A stretch of 64,000 nucleotides of DNA from an uncultured Verrucomicrobiota bacterium (lineage in GTDB: Bacteria; Verrucomicrobiota; Verrucomicrobiia; Limisphaerales; UBA9464): the NCBI GenBank assembly GCA_903916195.1, contig CAIWVP010000013.1, positions 1 to 64,000 of the forward strand, read 5' to 3'. Below, one piece after another: positions 52,550 through 61,650 of the stretch. How positions within the stretch are numbered: position 1 is the first letter of the stretch; the number at the start of each line of letters is the position of its first letter. The position numbers and the translations under genes are program-made. The notes under the pieces are model-generated. The model did no database searches, was not told the origin of the DNA, and was given only the letters and a program-made list of their open reading frames with translations.

Positions 52550-52912
52550 ATGAGAACCGAACATAAGCAGCGACTCGCCCAGCTCCGCCATTGGCGTGTC
52601 CGAAAGAAGGTCAGCGGCAGCTCTGAGCGGCCCCGGATGAGCGTGAAGTTCACCGGCCAACATATCTACGTGCAGTTCATCGATGACGCCGCCGGGCATA
52701 CCGTCGCCGCCGTCAGCAGCCGGGACAAGGTTGCCCCTGCCGGAGTGAAGGGCGCCAACGTCGTGTCCGCCGCCATCATCGGCAAGGCGGCCGCCGAAGC
52801 GGCCAAGTCCAAAGGAGTCGCCGAGGTCGTGTTCGACCGCGGTTCGGCCAAGTACCATGGCAAAGTCAAGGCGCTTGCCGATGCCGCTCGCGAGGCCGGT
52901 CTCAAGTTTTAA
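52550..52912 (+). CDS. rplR: 50S ribosomal protein L18
   Basis: Binds 5S rRNA. 120 residues: KQRLAQLRHWRVRKKVSGSSERPRMSVKFTGQHIYVQFIDDAAGHTVAAVSS, then a region ending VVFDRGSAKYHGKVKALADAAREAGLKF, typical of L18. Confidence 0.97.
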   Translation: MRTEHKQRLAQLRHWRVRKKVSGSSERPRMSVKFTGQHIYVQFIDDAAGHTVAAVSSRDKVAPAGVKGANVVSAAIIGKAAAEAAKSKGVAEVVFDRGSAKYHGKVKALADAAREAGLKF

Positions 52913-52932
52913 TCCAAACGGAGGAATCTATA

Positions 52933-53568
52933 GTGGCTGACGATATCACAAATGTTACCCCGACGCCGGCGGCCGTTGTGCCTGCCGAGGCGCCTCAAGG
53001 ACGTCCGGAACAACGCTTCGACCGGGGCGGACCCCGTGGGCCGCGTCGTCCTCGTCGTCCGGGTGGGGACTTCGGCGACGACAAGGGCGAGTTCACCGAG
53101 AAGACGGTGTTCATCAATCGCTCGTCGAAGGTCGTCAAAGGCGGTCGTCGTTTCAGCTTCAGTGCTTTGATAGTGATCGGCGACCGTCAAGGACGGGTCG
53201 GCCTGGGCTTGGGGAAGGGCAAAGAGGTCAGCGAAGCCATCCGCAAGGGCGGCGAGAACGCCAAATCACGCCTGTTGGCGGTGTCCTTGAAGGACAAGAC
53301 CATCCCCCATGAGGTCTACTCCCATTTCGGTGGTGCCAAGGTGCTCCTCCGACCGGCCAGCCCCGGTACCGGCTTGATCTGCGGAAAGACGGTCCGCGCC
53401 ATCGTGGAGTCGGTCGGGATCAAGGACGTCTTGTCCAAGTCTCTCGGTTCCAAGAACGCCGCGAACGTCGCCAAGGCCACGTTGAAGGCGCTTCTTCAGC
53501 TCCGTCGCCGCGAAACCATCTATAAAGGCCGCGGCTTGGAAGCGCGGCTCACCAAGAAGACCTCCTGA
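52933..53568 (+). CDS. rpsE: 30S ribosomal protein S5
   Basis: A fidelity protein at the mRNA channel. The 211-residue product starts at GTG after gaggaat. About 45 residues of Pro/Arg/Gly-rich N-terminal extension ([29 protein letters not shown]) precede the normal core, [53 protein letters not shown]. rpmD (L30), usually next, is absent. Confidence 0.96.
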   Translation: MADDITNVTPTPAAVVPAEAPQGRPEQRFDRGGPRGPRRPRRPGGDFGDDKGEFTEKTVFINRSSKVVKGGRRFSFSALIVIGDRQGRVGLGLGKGKEVSEAIRKGGENAKSRLLAVSLKDKTIPHEVYSHFGGAKVLLRPASPGTGLICGKTVRAIVESVGIKDVLSKSLGSKNAANVAKATLKALLQLRRRETIYKGRGLEARLTKKTS

Positions 53569-53570
53569 GT

Positions 53571-54023
53571 ATGATGCGCCTCCATAATCTTAAGCCTCGC
53601 CCAGGTGCGAAGCATCGCAAGAAGCGTTACGGCATCGGCGAATCGAGCGGCCACGGCAAAACGTCCGGCCGAGGCGGAAAAGGCCAGACCGCCCGTTCCG
53701 GAAGCTCCATCCGTATCGGGTTCGAAGGCGGCCAGATGCCGTTAATCCGGCGTCTGCCCAAGCGTGGTTTCAACAACGACGCGTTCCGCACCGAATATCT
53801 CCCCATCAATGTGGAACTGCTCAACGAGTTCGACGACGGTGCCATCATCGACGATGCTCTTCTGCGGACCTCGGGGCTTGCGAGCGGCAAGAAGAAACTG
53901 AAAGTCAAGATTCTTGGGGCCGGTGAGCTGACCAAGAAGCTGCATGTGAAGGCTGCCAAGTTCAGCGCCACCGCGAAGGCGGCGATCGAAAAACTCGGCG
54001 GGACCGCAGAAGTGGTCTCCTAA
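53571..54023 (+). CDS. rplO: 50S ribosomal protein L15
   Basis: A late assembly protein. 150 residues: MRLHNLKPRPGAKHRKKRYGIGESSGHGKTSGRGGKGQTARSG, FEGGQMPLIRRLPKRGFNN and LKVKILGAGELTKKLHVKAAKFSATAKAAIEKLGGTAEV, typical of L15. Confidence 0.97.
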   Translation: MMRLHNLKPRPGAKHRKKRYGIGESSGHGKTSGRGGKGQTARSGSSIRIGFEGGQMPLIRRLPKRGFNNDAFRTEYLPINVELLNEFDDGAIIDDALLRTSGLASGKKKLKVKILGAGELTKKLHVKAAKFSATAKAAIEKLGGTAEVVS

Positions 54024-54045
54024 GACGTTCCAATCATCGCGCATC

Positions 54046-55434
54046 ATGTTCGGCCAGTTATTCCAGACATTCGCCAATTGCTTCAAGATTCCCGAGCTGC
54101 GCTCGAGGATTTTGTTCACGGCTTTGGTACTCGGTGTCTGCCGGCTGATTGCCATGACGCCGATACCAGGGCTCGATGGCCATGCTCTGTCGGACTTCTT
54201 CGAGAGCCAATCCAAGTCGGCGGGAGGAAACTCGGTGGTGGGGCTCTATAGCCTGTTCACCGGAGGCGCTCTCGAGAAATGTGCGGTCGGATCGTTGGGC
54301 ATCATGCCCTACATCAGCGCGACGATCATCATCCAGTTGTTGACCGCGGTCATCCCTGCGTTGAGCAAGTTGGCTCGCGAAGAGGGTGGACGCGCCAAAA
54401 TCATAGCCTATGGACGCTATCTGACGGTACTGCTCTGCCTTGGGCAAGGATTGGTCATGACCTTGGGCTGGGAGCATCCCGACAAGACATTCTCCGGTTT
54501 CACGGGGTCTTTGATTCCAGCCGATGCCAACATATGGTGGTATCGCGCTCAAACCGTGGTGGTCCTGACAACCGCCACGCTGCTTCTGATGTGGCTGGGA
54601 GAGCAGATCACTGAGCGCGGCGTGGGTAATGGTGTCTCCTTGATCATCACCATCGGCATCTTGGCTCGACTCCCCCTGGCCTTGAAGTCACTCCAGGTGA
54701 TGTTCTTTCCCCCTGAAGGTGTCGAGCAGGCGGCCCGCTGGCCGACGGCGTTCCTCTTGGTCGCATGTCTCGGCGTGGTCGTTGCCGGTGTCATCGCAAT
54801 CACCCAGGCTCAAAGGAAGATACCGGTCCAGTACGCTCAAAGAGCCGTCGGGCGGAAGGTTTTCTCAGGTGGGACCTCGTTCATGCCGCTGCGTGTCAAC
54901 TACGCAGGTGTCATGCCGGTGATTTTCGCCCAGGCGATCCTGATGTTTCCGAGCATGATTTTCGCGAAGCTCGGTGAGCTCTACAAGATCAGCTTCTTGA
55001 CCGCTTTGGGGGTCTCGCTCTCTGAACATGGATGGTTGTATCTCTTCCTGTTCGCTTTGATGATCCTGTTTTTCTCGTATTTCTGGGTGGCGACCCAATT
55101 CAATGAACTTCAGGTTTCCGACGACCTGAAAAAGCACGGTGGATACATACCCGGTGTCCGCCCTGGTAGCCAGACAAGTGACTTTCTGCACCGGACGATG
55201 AGCCGTATCACTTTGGCCGGAGCCATCTTCTTGGTGATCATCGCCACCATCCCGACCTTGATGTCGAAGTATCTTGGTATCGACTACACGGTTGCTCAAT
55301 TTTTCGGAGGCACCTCCATGCTGATCACGGTTGGCGTCCTTTTGGACACCATGCGGCAGATGGAGTCTTATCTCTTGATGCGGCACTATGACGGGTTCTT
55401 GAAAAAGGGTCGCGTCAAAGGCCGGATGGGGTGA
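54046..55434 (+). CDS. secY: Preprotein translocase subunit SecY
   Basis: The pore of the Sec translocon in the inner membrane. 462 residues with about ten membrane segments: RSRILFTALVLGVCRLIAMTPIPGLD, GIMPYISATIIIQLLTAVIPAL, ITERGVGNGVSLIITIGILARLP and the YVPGxRPG-like GGYIPGVRPGSQTSDFL, all typical. Its start is 23 nt after rplO. adk, often next, is missing. Confidence 0.97.
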   Translation: MFGQLFQTFANCFKIPELRSRILFTALVLGVCRLIAMTPIPGLDGHALSDFFESQSKSAGGNSVVGLYSLFTGGALEKCAVGSLGIMPYISATIIIQLLTAVIPALSKLAREEGGRAKIIAYGRYLTVLLCLGQGLVMTLGWEHPDKTFSGFTGSLIPADANIWWYRAQTVVVLTTATLLLMWLGEQITERGVGNGVSLIITIGILARLPLALKSLQVMFFPPEGVEQAARWPTAFLLVACLGVVVAGVIAITQAQRKIPVQYAQRAVGRKVFSGGTSFMPLRVNYAGVMPVIFAQAILMFPSMIFAKLGELYKISFLTALGVSLSEHGWLYLFLFALMILFFSYFWVATQFNELQVSDDLKKHGGYIPGVRPGSQTSDFLHRTMSRITLAGAIFLVIIATIPTLMSKYLGIDYTVAQFFGGTSMLITVGVLLDTMRQMESYLLMRHYDGFLKKGRVKGRMG

Positions 55435-55526
55435 GGCCCGCGAGTGTCTGTTCTTTTAATTTTTAAGGTGCGTATGCCCCGGTTCAAAGGCCTAGTGCCT
55501 CCGGTGGCGACGACCCAAGGTGGAGC

Positions 55527-56297
55527 ATGGGAAGCGTGATCACCAAGAACCCATCGGAGATCAACGCCATGCGCGAAGCCGGGAGGCTGGCAGCGGTGGT
55601 GTTGCGGTCGGGTATCGGGCTGGTAGAGCCGGGTATGACCACTCTTGAACTGGATGCCAAGGTCGGCAGTTTGATCAAGGCTCATGGTGCGGTGAGCGCT
55701 TTTTGCGGTTATCGTGGTTTTCCAGGGCAATGCTGCATATCCGTGAATGAAGCTGTGGTCCACGGGATAGGAAACACCCGTAGGCTCCAGTTCGGCGATC
55801 TCGTCAAACTCGATATCGGTGTCCGGTACAAGGGGTTCGTGGGGGATGTGGCGATGTCCATCGCGGTCGGAGGATGTTTGCCGGCAGGGCAGAAACTCAT
55901 GGACGTGACGACACAAGCGCTCTATGACGGGATTTCCTTTGCGAGAGCTGGAAACCGGGTGAGTGATATTTCGAGGGCTGTCCAGAAGCGGGTCGAGGCC
56001 GCCGGGTTCAGCATCGTTCGGGAATTTGTAGGGCACGGTGTCGGCCGGTCGGTCCACGAGGAACCGCAGGTGCCGAACTACGTGGATCTACGGAACGACG
56101 TGCGGCTAAGGGCCGGCATGACAATCGCCATCGAACCGATGGTCAACGCAGGCGGTGCGGCGGTGGAGGTGTTGGACGACCGGTGGACGGTGGTTACGAA
56201 GGACCGGCAGTTGTCGGCCCATTTCGAGCATACCGTGCTGGTGACCGACGGGGAGGCGGAGATCCTGACGAAGGATGGATTGCCGCCGTTGTATTGA
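55527..56297 (+). CDS. map: Methionine aminopeptidase type I
   Basis: Removes the initiator methionine from nascent proteins. 256 residues with the five metal ligands visible: Asp in LVKLDIGV and in GFVGDVAMS, His in EFVGHGVGRSVHEEP, Glu in IAIEPMV and in AHFEHTVLVT. HGI in VVHGIGN is the substrate-site histidine. ATG at 55527 follows tggagc. Between secY and this gene there are 92 nt with no gene. Confidence 0.96.
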   Translation: MGSVITKNPSEINAMREAGRLAAVVLRSGIGLVEPGMTTLELDAKVGSLIKAHGAVSAFCGYRGFPGQCCISVNEAVVHGIGNTRRLQFGDLVKLDIGVRYKGFVGDVAMSIAVGGCLPAGQKLMDVTTQALYDGISFARAGNRVSDISRAVQKRVEAAGFSIVREFVGHGVGRSVHEEPQVPNYVDLRNDVRLRAGMTIAIEPMVNAGGAAVEVLDDRWTVVTKDRQLSAHFEHTVLVTDGEAEILTKDGLPPLY

Positions 56298-56321
56298 GGT
56301 GGTGAGAGCAAGGATTTTAAG

Positions 56322-56435
56322 ATGAAAGTCAGAGCATCAGTAAAAAAACTTTGTGAGAATTGCAAGATTGTGCGCCGAAAGGGCATCATCCGTGTGATTT
56401 GCTCCAACGCGCGCCATAAGCAGCGCCAAGGCTGA
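56322..56435 (+). CDS. rpmJ: 50S ribosomal protein L36
   Basis: A 37-residue zinc protein, too short for the ORF track: [37 protein letters not shown]. The C-x2-C...C...H zinc site of the standard form is intact. It lies between map and rpsM; infA, which often sits between map and rpmJ, is absent. Confidence 0.97.
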   Translation: MKVRASVKKLCENCKIVRRKGIIRVICSNARHKQRQG

Positions 56436-56447
56436 ACCATTTGAGCT

Positions 56448-56840
56448 ATGCCACGTATTCTAGGTGTTGATATTCCGGGTGACAAGCGGGTGGACATCTC
56501 CCTCCGCTACATCTACGGCATCGGTCCGGTGAACGCCAAGGTCATCTTGGCCAAGGCTGGAATCGATCCAGCGACCCGTGCCAAGACGTTGACCGAACAG
56601 CAGATGTCGCTGATCGTGAACGCGATCCAGGACGGAAAGTACGTCGTCGAGGGCGATCTGCGCCGGGAACTCGGCATCAACCTCAAGCGGTTGCAAGCGA
56701 TCAAGTGCTATCGCGGGCAACGCCATCTCCGCAGCCTTCCGGTGCGCGGGCAACGTACCCAGACCAATTCCCGGACCCGCAAGGGGCCGCGGAAGACCGT
56801 CGGCGTGCAACGGGCGATGGCGGCCAAGGCCGGCAAGTAA
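56448..56840 (+). CDS. rpsM: 30S ribosomal protein S13
   Basis: A head protein contacting the P-site tRNA and 50S. 130 residues: [40 protein letters not shown], and [29 protein letters not shown], typical of S13. Confidence 0.97.
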   Translation: MPRILGVDIPGDKRVDISLRYIYGIGPVNAKVILAKAGIDPATRAKTLTEQQMSLIVNAIQDGKYVVEGDLRRELGINLKRLQAIKCYRGQRHLRSLPVRGQRTQTNSRTRKGPRKTVGVQRAMAAKAGK

Positions 56841-56859
56841 ACTTATCTGACGAACGATT

Positions 56860-57447
56860 ATGGCTGACGAGATTAAGCCCAAAAAGGCTCCTGCGAAGAA
56901 GGACGGCGTCGACGCCGCGGCGGTTCCGGCGCCGAAGCGCGCCAAGAAGGCGGATGGCGCGGTGGAAGACACCACGGCGCCGGTCACCGCAGGTGCCGTG
57001 GCGACTCCGGTCCCGCCGACGGTCGCCACGCCCACGGCGGCGGAGCTGCTCGGTGATGATCCCAATGCCAAGAAGATCGTAAAGGTCAAAGGCGCCAAGA
57101 ACATCTCGGTCGGCATCGCGAACGTGCTTGCCACCTTCAACAACACCCAGGTGTCCATCACGGACATGCAGGGTAATGTGATTGGTTGGAGCACCGCGGG
57201 CCGCGTCGGGTTCAAGGGTTCACGGAAGAGCACCGCCTTCGCCGCCCAGCAGGCCGCGCAAGACGCCGCTCGTCAGGCTATGTCCCACGGGATGCGCGAA
57301 GTCGAGGTCAGGGTGAACGGGCCCGGTTCCGGCCGCGAATCTGCCATCCGCGCCCTGCAGGCCATCGGTCTCGAGATTTCGGCCATCAAGGACGTCACAC
57401 CGGTACCTCACAATGGTTGCCGCCCGCGCAAGAAGCGCCGCGTCTAG
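56860..57447 (+). CDS. rpsK: 30S ribosomal protein S11 with long N-terminal extension
   Basis: A platform protein near the mRNA exit. The core is normal: [49 protein letters not shown] and [13 protein letters not shown] at the end. It is preceded by about 70 residues of Lys/Ala/Pro-rich sequence ([19 protein letters not shown], ending [17 protein letters not shown]), so the protein is 195 residues against about 129 in E. coli. Confidence 0.96.
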   Translation: MADEIKPKKAPAKKDGVDAAAVPAPKRAKKADGAVEDTTAPVTAGAVATPVPPTVATPTAAELLGDDPNAKKIVKVKGAKNISVGIANVLATFNNTQVSITDMQGNVIGWSTAGRVGFKGSRKSTAFAAQQAAQDAARQAMSHGMREVEVRVNGPGSGRESAIRALQAIGLEISAIKDVTPVPHNGCRPRKKRRV

Positions 57448-57483
57448 TCTTCGCTCCACCGTAATCGATAATACGTACGTCTT

Positions 57484-58092
57484 ATGGCTCGTTATACCGG
57501 CCCCCGCACCCGCATCAGCCGCCGTTTCGGCATCCCCATCTTCGGTCCGTCGAAGTATCTCGAACGCCGCAACTACGGCCCGGGCGTCCATGGACCCAAG
57601 TCCCGTCGCAAGTTCAGCGACTACGCCCTCGGTCTTCTGGAGAAGCAGAAGTTCCGCTATTTCTACGGCCTCCAAGAGCGCCAGTTCCGCAACGTCTACG
57701 AAAAGGCGCTGCGTATGCGTGGCGTCACTGGTGAGAAGATGCTCCAGATTTTGGAGTGCCGCCTCGACAACTTGGTGTACCACGCGGGTTTTGCCCTCAC
57801 CCGTCCTGCTGCGCGTCAGTTGGTCGGCCATGGCCACGTCAAGGTGAACGGGCGGAAGGTCAGCATCTCGAGCTACGCGGTGAAGGTGAACGATGTAATC
57901 GAGGTTCGCGACCACACTGTCAGCAAGCAGCTCGCGACCAAGAACGTCGAAGGCTCCACCAGTCGTGTGGTGCCGGATTGGTTGTCGGTCGACAAGGCCG
58001 CCTTGAAGGGCGTCCTGCTGCGCATCCCGTCCCGTGACGAGATCAACCCGATCGCCAACGAACAGGCGGTCGTCGAATTCTACTCCCGTTAA
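57484..58092 (+). CDS. rpsD: 30S ribosomal protein S4
   Basis: A primary 16S binder. 202 residues: MARYTGPRTRISRRFG, KFSDYALGLLEKQKFRYFYGLQERQFRNVYEKALRMRGVTGEKMLQILECRLDNLVYHAGFALTRPAARQLVGHGHVKVNGRKV, typical of S4, without the N-terminal zinc cysteines. Confidence 0.97.
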   Translation: MARYTGPRTRISRRFGIPIFGPSKYLERRNYGPGVHGPKSRRKFSDYALGLLEKQKFRYFYGLQERQFRNVYEKALRMRGVTGEKMLQILECRLDNLVYHAGFALTRPAARQLVGHGHVKVNGRKVSISSYAVKVNDVIEVRDHTVSKQLATKNVEGSTSRVVPDWLSVDKAALKGVLLRIPSRDEINPIANEQAVVEFYSR

Positions 58093-58197
58093 CCCGTCCT
58101 CCCCTGAAAAAGGGGGACAAAAGCAATTATATGGGGCTGCCGCCGTGGGGGAATCAGTGACGGTGCGGCCCAGTTTAAAATTGCATCCATAAAAAAT

Positions 58198-59208
58198 ATG
58201 CCAGTTCGTCTAGGCCGTTTTGAGATGCCGAAGCGTTTGACCAAGGATGAGTCGAGCGCGACGGATACCTATGCCAAGTTTGTCGCGGAGCCCTTTGAGA
58301 CGGGCTTTGGGCACACCATCGGAAACTCGCTTCGTCGGGTTCTGCTCAGCTCGCTGGAGGGAAGCGCCATCACATCCGTCAAGATCGACGGGGCGATGCA
58401 CGAGTTCACGACCGTGGACGGCGTCGTCGAGGATGTGACCGATATCGTCCTGAACCTGAAGAAAATCAAGTTCAAGTCGACATCCCGCGAACCTGTCACC
58501 CTGTTGTTGTCCGCCAACAAAGAGGGCGTCGTCACCGCGGGCGACATCCAGCTCAAGCAGAACATCGAGGTGGTCAACCCCACCCAGCCGATCTGCACGC
58601 TCGACCGGAAGAAGAAGTTCGAGATGGAGATCGAGGTCAAGGTAGGCCGCGGTTTCTGCCCTTGGGACGAGAACAAGAAGGTCGACCAGTCCATCGGGGT
58701 GATTGCAATCGATTCTCTGTTTTCGCCGGTGAGCCGTGTCCGCTACGCGGTCGAGGCGGCCCGTGTCGGACAACGGACCGATTACGACAAGCTCTTGATC
58801 GAGATCTGGACCGATGGACGCATCTCTCCGGACGATGCGTTGACCCAGGCCTCGGCCATCCTCCAGCACCATCTCGACGTGTTCGTCGGCTACGACAAGA
58901 ACGCGATCGAGTTCGAGGAGGAGCAGAAGCCCCAGGACGACGAAAAGTCGAAGCTGCGGAAGCTGCTCAACATGAGCGTCAACGAAATCGAGTTGTCGGT
59001 CCGCGCCGCGAACTGCCTGAACAACGCGAACATCACCTCGGTCGGCCAGTTGGCCATGAAGACCGAGGCGGAGATGCTGAAGTACCGCAACTTCGGAAAA
59101 AAATCCTTGAACGAGATCAAAGAGAAGCTCACCGGTCTCGGCCTATCCCTCGGAATGAACATCGACGCCGCCCTGTTGGAGCCGTCGGTGGAACCCAAAA
59201 CCATCTGA
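58198..59208 (+). CDS. rpoA: RNA polymerase alpha subunit
   Basis: The assembly subunit of RNA polymerase. 336 residues: N-terminal domain with FVAEPFETGFGHTIGNSLRRVLLSSLEGSAITSVKIDG and FSPVSRVRYAVEAARVGQRTDYDKLLIEIWTDGRISP, C-terminal domain with LELSVRAANCLNNANI-type VNEIELSVRAANCLNNANITSVGQLAMKTEAEML and NFGKKSLNEIKEKL. The 105-nt gap after rpsD may contain an extra promoter; its composition is more A/T-rich. Confidence 0.97.
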   Translation: MPVRLGRFEMPKRLTKDESSATDTYAKFVAEPFETGFGHTIGNSLRRVLLSSLEGSAITSVKIDGAMHEFTTVDGVVEDVTDIVLNLKKIKFKSTSREPVTLLLSANKEGVVTAGDIQLKQNIEVVNPTQPICTLDRKKKFEMEIEVKVGRGFCPWDENKKVDQSIGVIAIDSLFSPVSRVRYAVEAARVGQRTDYDKLLIEIWTDGRISPDDALTQASAILQHHLDVFVGYDKNAIEFEEEQKPQDDEKSKLRKLLNMSVNEIELSVRAANCLNNANITSVGQLAMKTEAEMLKYRNFGKKSLNEIKEKLTGLGLSLGMNIDAALLEPSVEPKTI

Positions 59209-59214
59209 CGTACC

Positions 59215-59757
59215 ATGCGCCACCTTCGTCGCACCGCCAAACTCGGCCGCACCGGCTCACATCGCAACGCGATGTTGGCCAACATGATTTGCAGCCTCAT
59301 CAAGCATAAGCGTATCACCACGACGCTTGCGAAAGCCAAAGCGGCCCGCCCGGTCGCCGAGAAGTTGCTCACCTTGGGCAAGCATGCCCAGGTCGCCATC
59401 GCTTCCATCGCCGCCGCTGGCGACGACAAGCAGAAGGCCTTGGGGACCGCTCAGAACGTCCACTACCGCCGCCTCGCCGCCGCCAAGCTTCGGCAGCACC
59501 CGCGCACCCAGTTCAAGGGGACCAAGAAGTTCCCGGGCAAAGTCGCACGCGAGCTGTTCCGTGAGAACGAGGACGTCGTGCACATCTTGTTCGATAAAAT
59601 CGCGCCGCTTTTCAAGGAGCGCTCCGGCGGCTACACCCGCATCGTCAAACTCGGCCAACGCCGGGGTGACGTCGCCCACATGGCCATCCTCGAGTGGGTC
59701 GAACAACCGACCACCGAGACCACCCCTGTGGTCGCGCCGGCTGAAGCATCCAAGTAA
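59215..59757 (+). CDS. rplQ: 50S ribosomal protein L17
   Basis: A 50S surface protein. 180 residues: MRHLRRTAKLGRTGSHRNAMLANMICSLIKHKRITTTLAKAKAARPVAEKLLTLGK, with a middle extension and GGYTRIVKLGQRRGDVAHMAILEWV at the end. Longer than the E. coli protein by about 50 residues, mostly C-terminal. Last gene of the cluster; a terminator follows. Confidence 0.97.
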   Translation: MRHLRRTAKLGRTGSHRNAMLANMICSLIKHKRITTTLAKAKAARPVAEKLLTLGKHAQVAIASIAAAGDDKQKALGTAQNVHYRRLAAAKLRQHPRTQFKGTKKFPGKVARELFRENEDVVHILFDKIAPLFKERSGGYTRIVKLGQRRGDVAHMAILEWVEQPTTETTPVVAPAEASK

Positions 59758-59788
59758 GTTTTGCGGGCCATCCGGCTCGTGTCAGAGA

Positions 59789-59824
59789 AGGCGTCCCGGC
59801 TCAAGCAGGGACGCCTATTTTTTG
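59789..59824 (+). terminator. Terminator of the ribosomal cluster
   Basis: A 9-bp perfect stem (aggcgtccc, 10-nt loop, gggacgcct) followed by a T-rich tail (attttttgg), 31 nt after the rplQ stop. Confidence 0.9.
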
Positions 59825-60154
59825 GTTTCCGTCAGCACGGGGATCGGGTGGCAGCGGGAAGCAAGAGACGGCAGTGTCCATGGGTATCGGCGAGATGGGC
59901 GCGGTTTGGCGATTTCACGCGCCCTCGCGCGATGCGTTCGTCTTGGGCGACGTCATCGTCTCCATCGCCATCGGCCGGATGCCGTGATCTTGACTTGGTC
60001 TAAGGCGGGACGGTCTCGTGCTGGAGACGGCGGCCGCGTTCGTACTCGTTCCGGATCGGCGGCCGTCCTTCCCGGCTCCGGTGGGTAGGATCTTCACCGC
60101 GCCGGCCACAGGCGGCACGGTATCGTTCCGTGTCCGCCCTCCCGGGGCCGCGGT
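59825..60154. other. Non-coding gap between the ribosomal terminator and hom
   Basis: I see no convincing gene or structure in these 330 bases. The track ORFs in the region have composition typical of shadow frames. Confidence 0.45.
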
Positions 60155-61483
60155 CTACTCGAACGGCTCGACCCGGATCATCACCGGCGCGTCCTTCACG
60201 GCGCTGAGCTTCGCGATCTGGGCGAGGGCGCGCTTCATCGCGGCATTCGGTGCGTCGTGGATCATCAGGATGACCGGCACGGTCTCACCGGCGTGGCCTT
60301 CGGGCTGGATGATCGACGAGATGCCGATGCGGGCCTTCGCGAGGAGGTTGGCGATGCGGGCGAAGACGCCGGGCCGGTCCACGACCGTGAGGCGCACGTA
60401 GTAGCGGGAGACCACGTCGTCCATCGGCACCACGCAGCCGTCGCCGGAATGGGCGACGAAGCAGGGGACGCGGTTGTGCGAACCGTGCTTGAGATCGAGC
60501 GCGGCGTCGGCGAGGTCGCTGAGGACGGCGCTCGCGGTCGGTTCGGCGCCGGCGCCGCGGCCGTAGAAGAGTGTGTCGCCCACGACATCGCCGCGGACGG
60601 AGATGGCGTTGAACGCGTGGTTCACCGAGGCGAGCACATGGGTGTCCGGCACCAGTGCGGGATACACGGCGACCTGGATCGGCGGGCATGGGCCGGGACG
60701 ACCGCGTTTCGCGGACGGGACCTGCTTGACCACGCCGAGCAGCTTGATGGTGTAGCCGAGCCGCGCGGCGAACTGGATGTCCAGCTTGCTGATGCCGCGG
60801 ATGCCTTCCGTGTGGATCTGGCCGGGCTTCACCCAGAAACCGTGCGCCAACGAGGCGAGGATGCCCGTCTTGTGGGCTGCGTCGTGGCCGTCGATGTCCA
60901 GCGAGGGCTCGGCCTCGGCGTATCCAAGGCGCTGGGCGTCGGCGAGGACGTCGGCGAACTCCGCGCCCTCCAGCTTCATCCGGGTGAGGATGTAGTTGCA
61001 GGTGCCGTTGACGATGCCGTGCACGGAGATCAGCCGGTTCCCGACGAGCGATTCGCGCAGGACCTTGATGACCGGGATGCCGCCGGCGACCGACGCCTCG
61101 TAGTAGAGGTTTGCTCCATGCTTGGCCGCGGCGGCGAAGAGCTCCGGTCCGTGCGTGGATAGCAGGGCCTTGTTCGCGGTCACCACCGGTTTGCCCAAGC
61201 GCAGCGCGGCGAGCACGACCTCCTTCGCGGTGGTCGTCCCGCCCATCAGCTCGACGATCACCTGCACCGCGGGGTCCTGGACGACGCCGCGCCAATCGTC
61301 GGTCAGCAGACCGGCGGGGATCGCGGCTGCGCGGGCCTTCGTGAGGTCGCGGACGGCGACTTTGGCGACGGTCAATCCGATGCCGAGCCGCGAGGCCATG
61401 AGCGCGCCGTTGCGTTGCAGAGCTTGGTGGACGCCGCCGCCCACGGTGCCGCCTCCGATGAGGCCGAATGTGACCTGTTGCAT
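60155..61483 (-). CDS. hom: Homoserine dehydrogenase
   Basis: Reduces aspartate semialdehyde to homoserine for threonine and methionine synthesis. 442 residues: NAD-binding GLIGGGTVGGGV, VELMGGTTTAKEVVLAAL, VVTANKALLS, EASVAGGIPVIKVLRESL and GIVNGTCNYILTRM, then GYAEAEPSLDIDGHDAAHK, and a C-terminal ACT domain (YYVRLTVVDRPGVFARIANLLAKARIGISSIIQPE) for regulation. A minus-strand single gene. Confidence 0.96.
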   Translation of the reverse strand: MQQVTFGLIGGGTVGGGVHQALQRNGALMASRLGIGLTVAKVAVRDLTKARAAAIPAGLLTDDWRGVVQDPAVQVIVELMGGTTTAKEVVLAALRLGKPVVTANKALLSTHGPELFAAAAKHGANLYYEASVAGGIPVIKVLRESLVGNRLISVHGIVNGTCNYILTRMKLEGAEFADVLADAQRLGYAEAEPSLDIDGHDAAHKTGILASLAHGFWVKPGQIHTEGIRGISKLDIQFAARLGYTIKLLGVVKQVPSAKRGRPGPCPPIQVAVYPALVPDTHVLASVNHAFNAISVRGDVVGDTLFYGRGAGAEPTASAVLSDLADAALDLKHGSHNRVPCFVAHSGDGCVVPMDDVVSRYYVRLTVVDRPGVFARIANLLAKARIGISSIIQPEGHAGETVPVILMIHDAPNAAMKRALAQIAKLSAVKDAPVMIRVEPFE

Positions 61484-61650
61484 ACCAGGCGCGAAGCGTG
61501 CCGATGCGCCGTGGACGGGACAACGCGATTCTGACCGGGGGATTCTGACCGGGCCCGGGTCGGCCCCATCCGCATGCGCCCTCCGGCCGGTCTGCAGAAG
61601 TTTCGCCGTCGTTGCGCGGCGGGCTGCCGATCCGCTAGCTTGCCCGTCCT

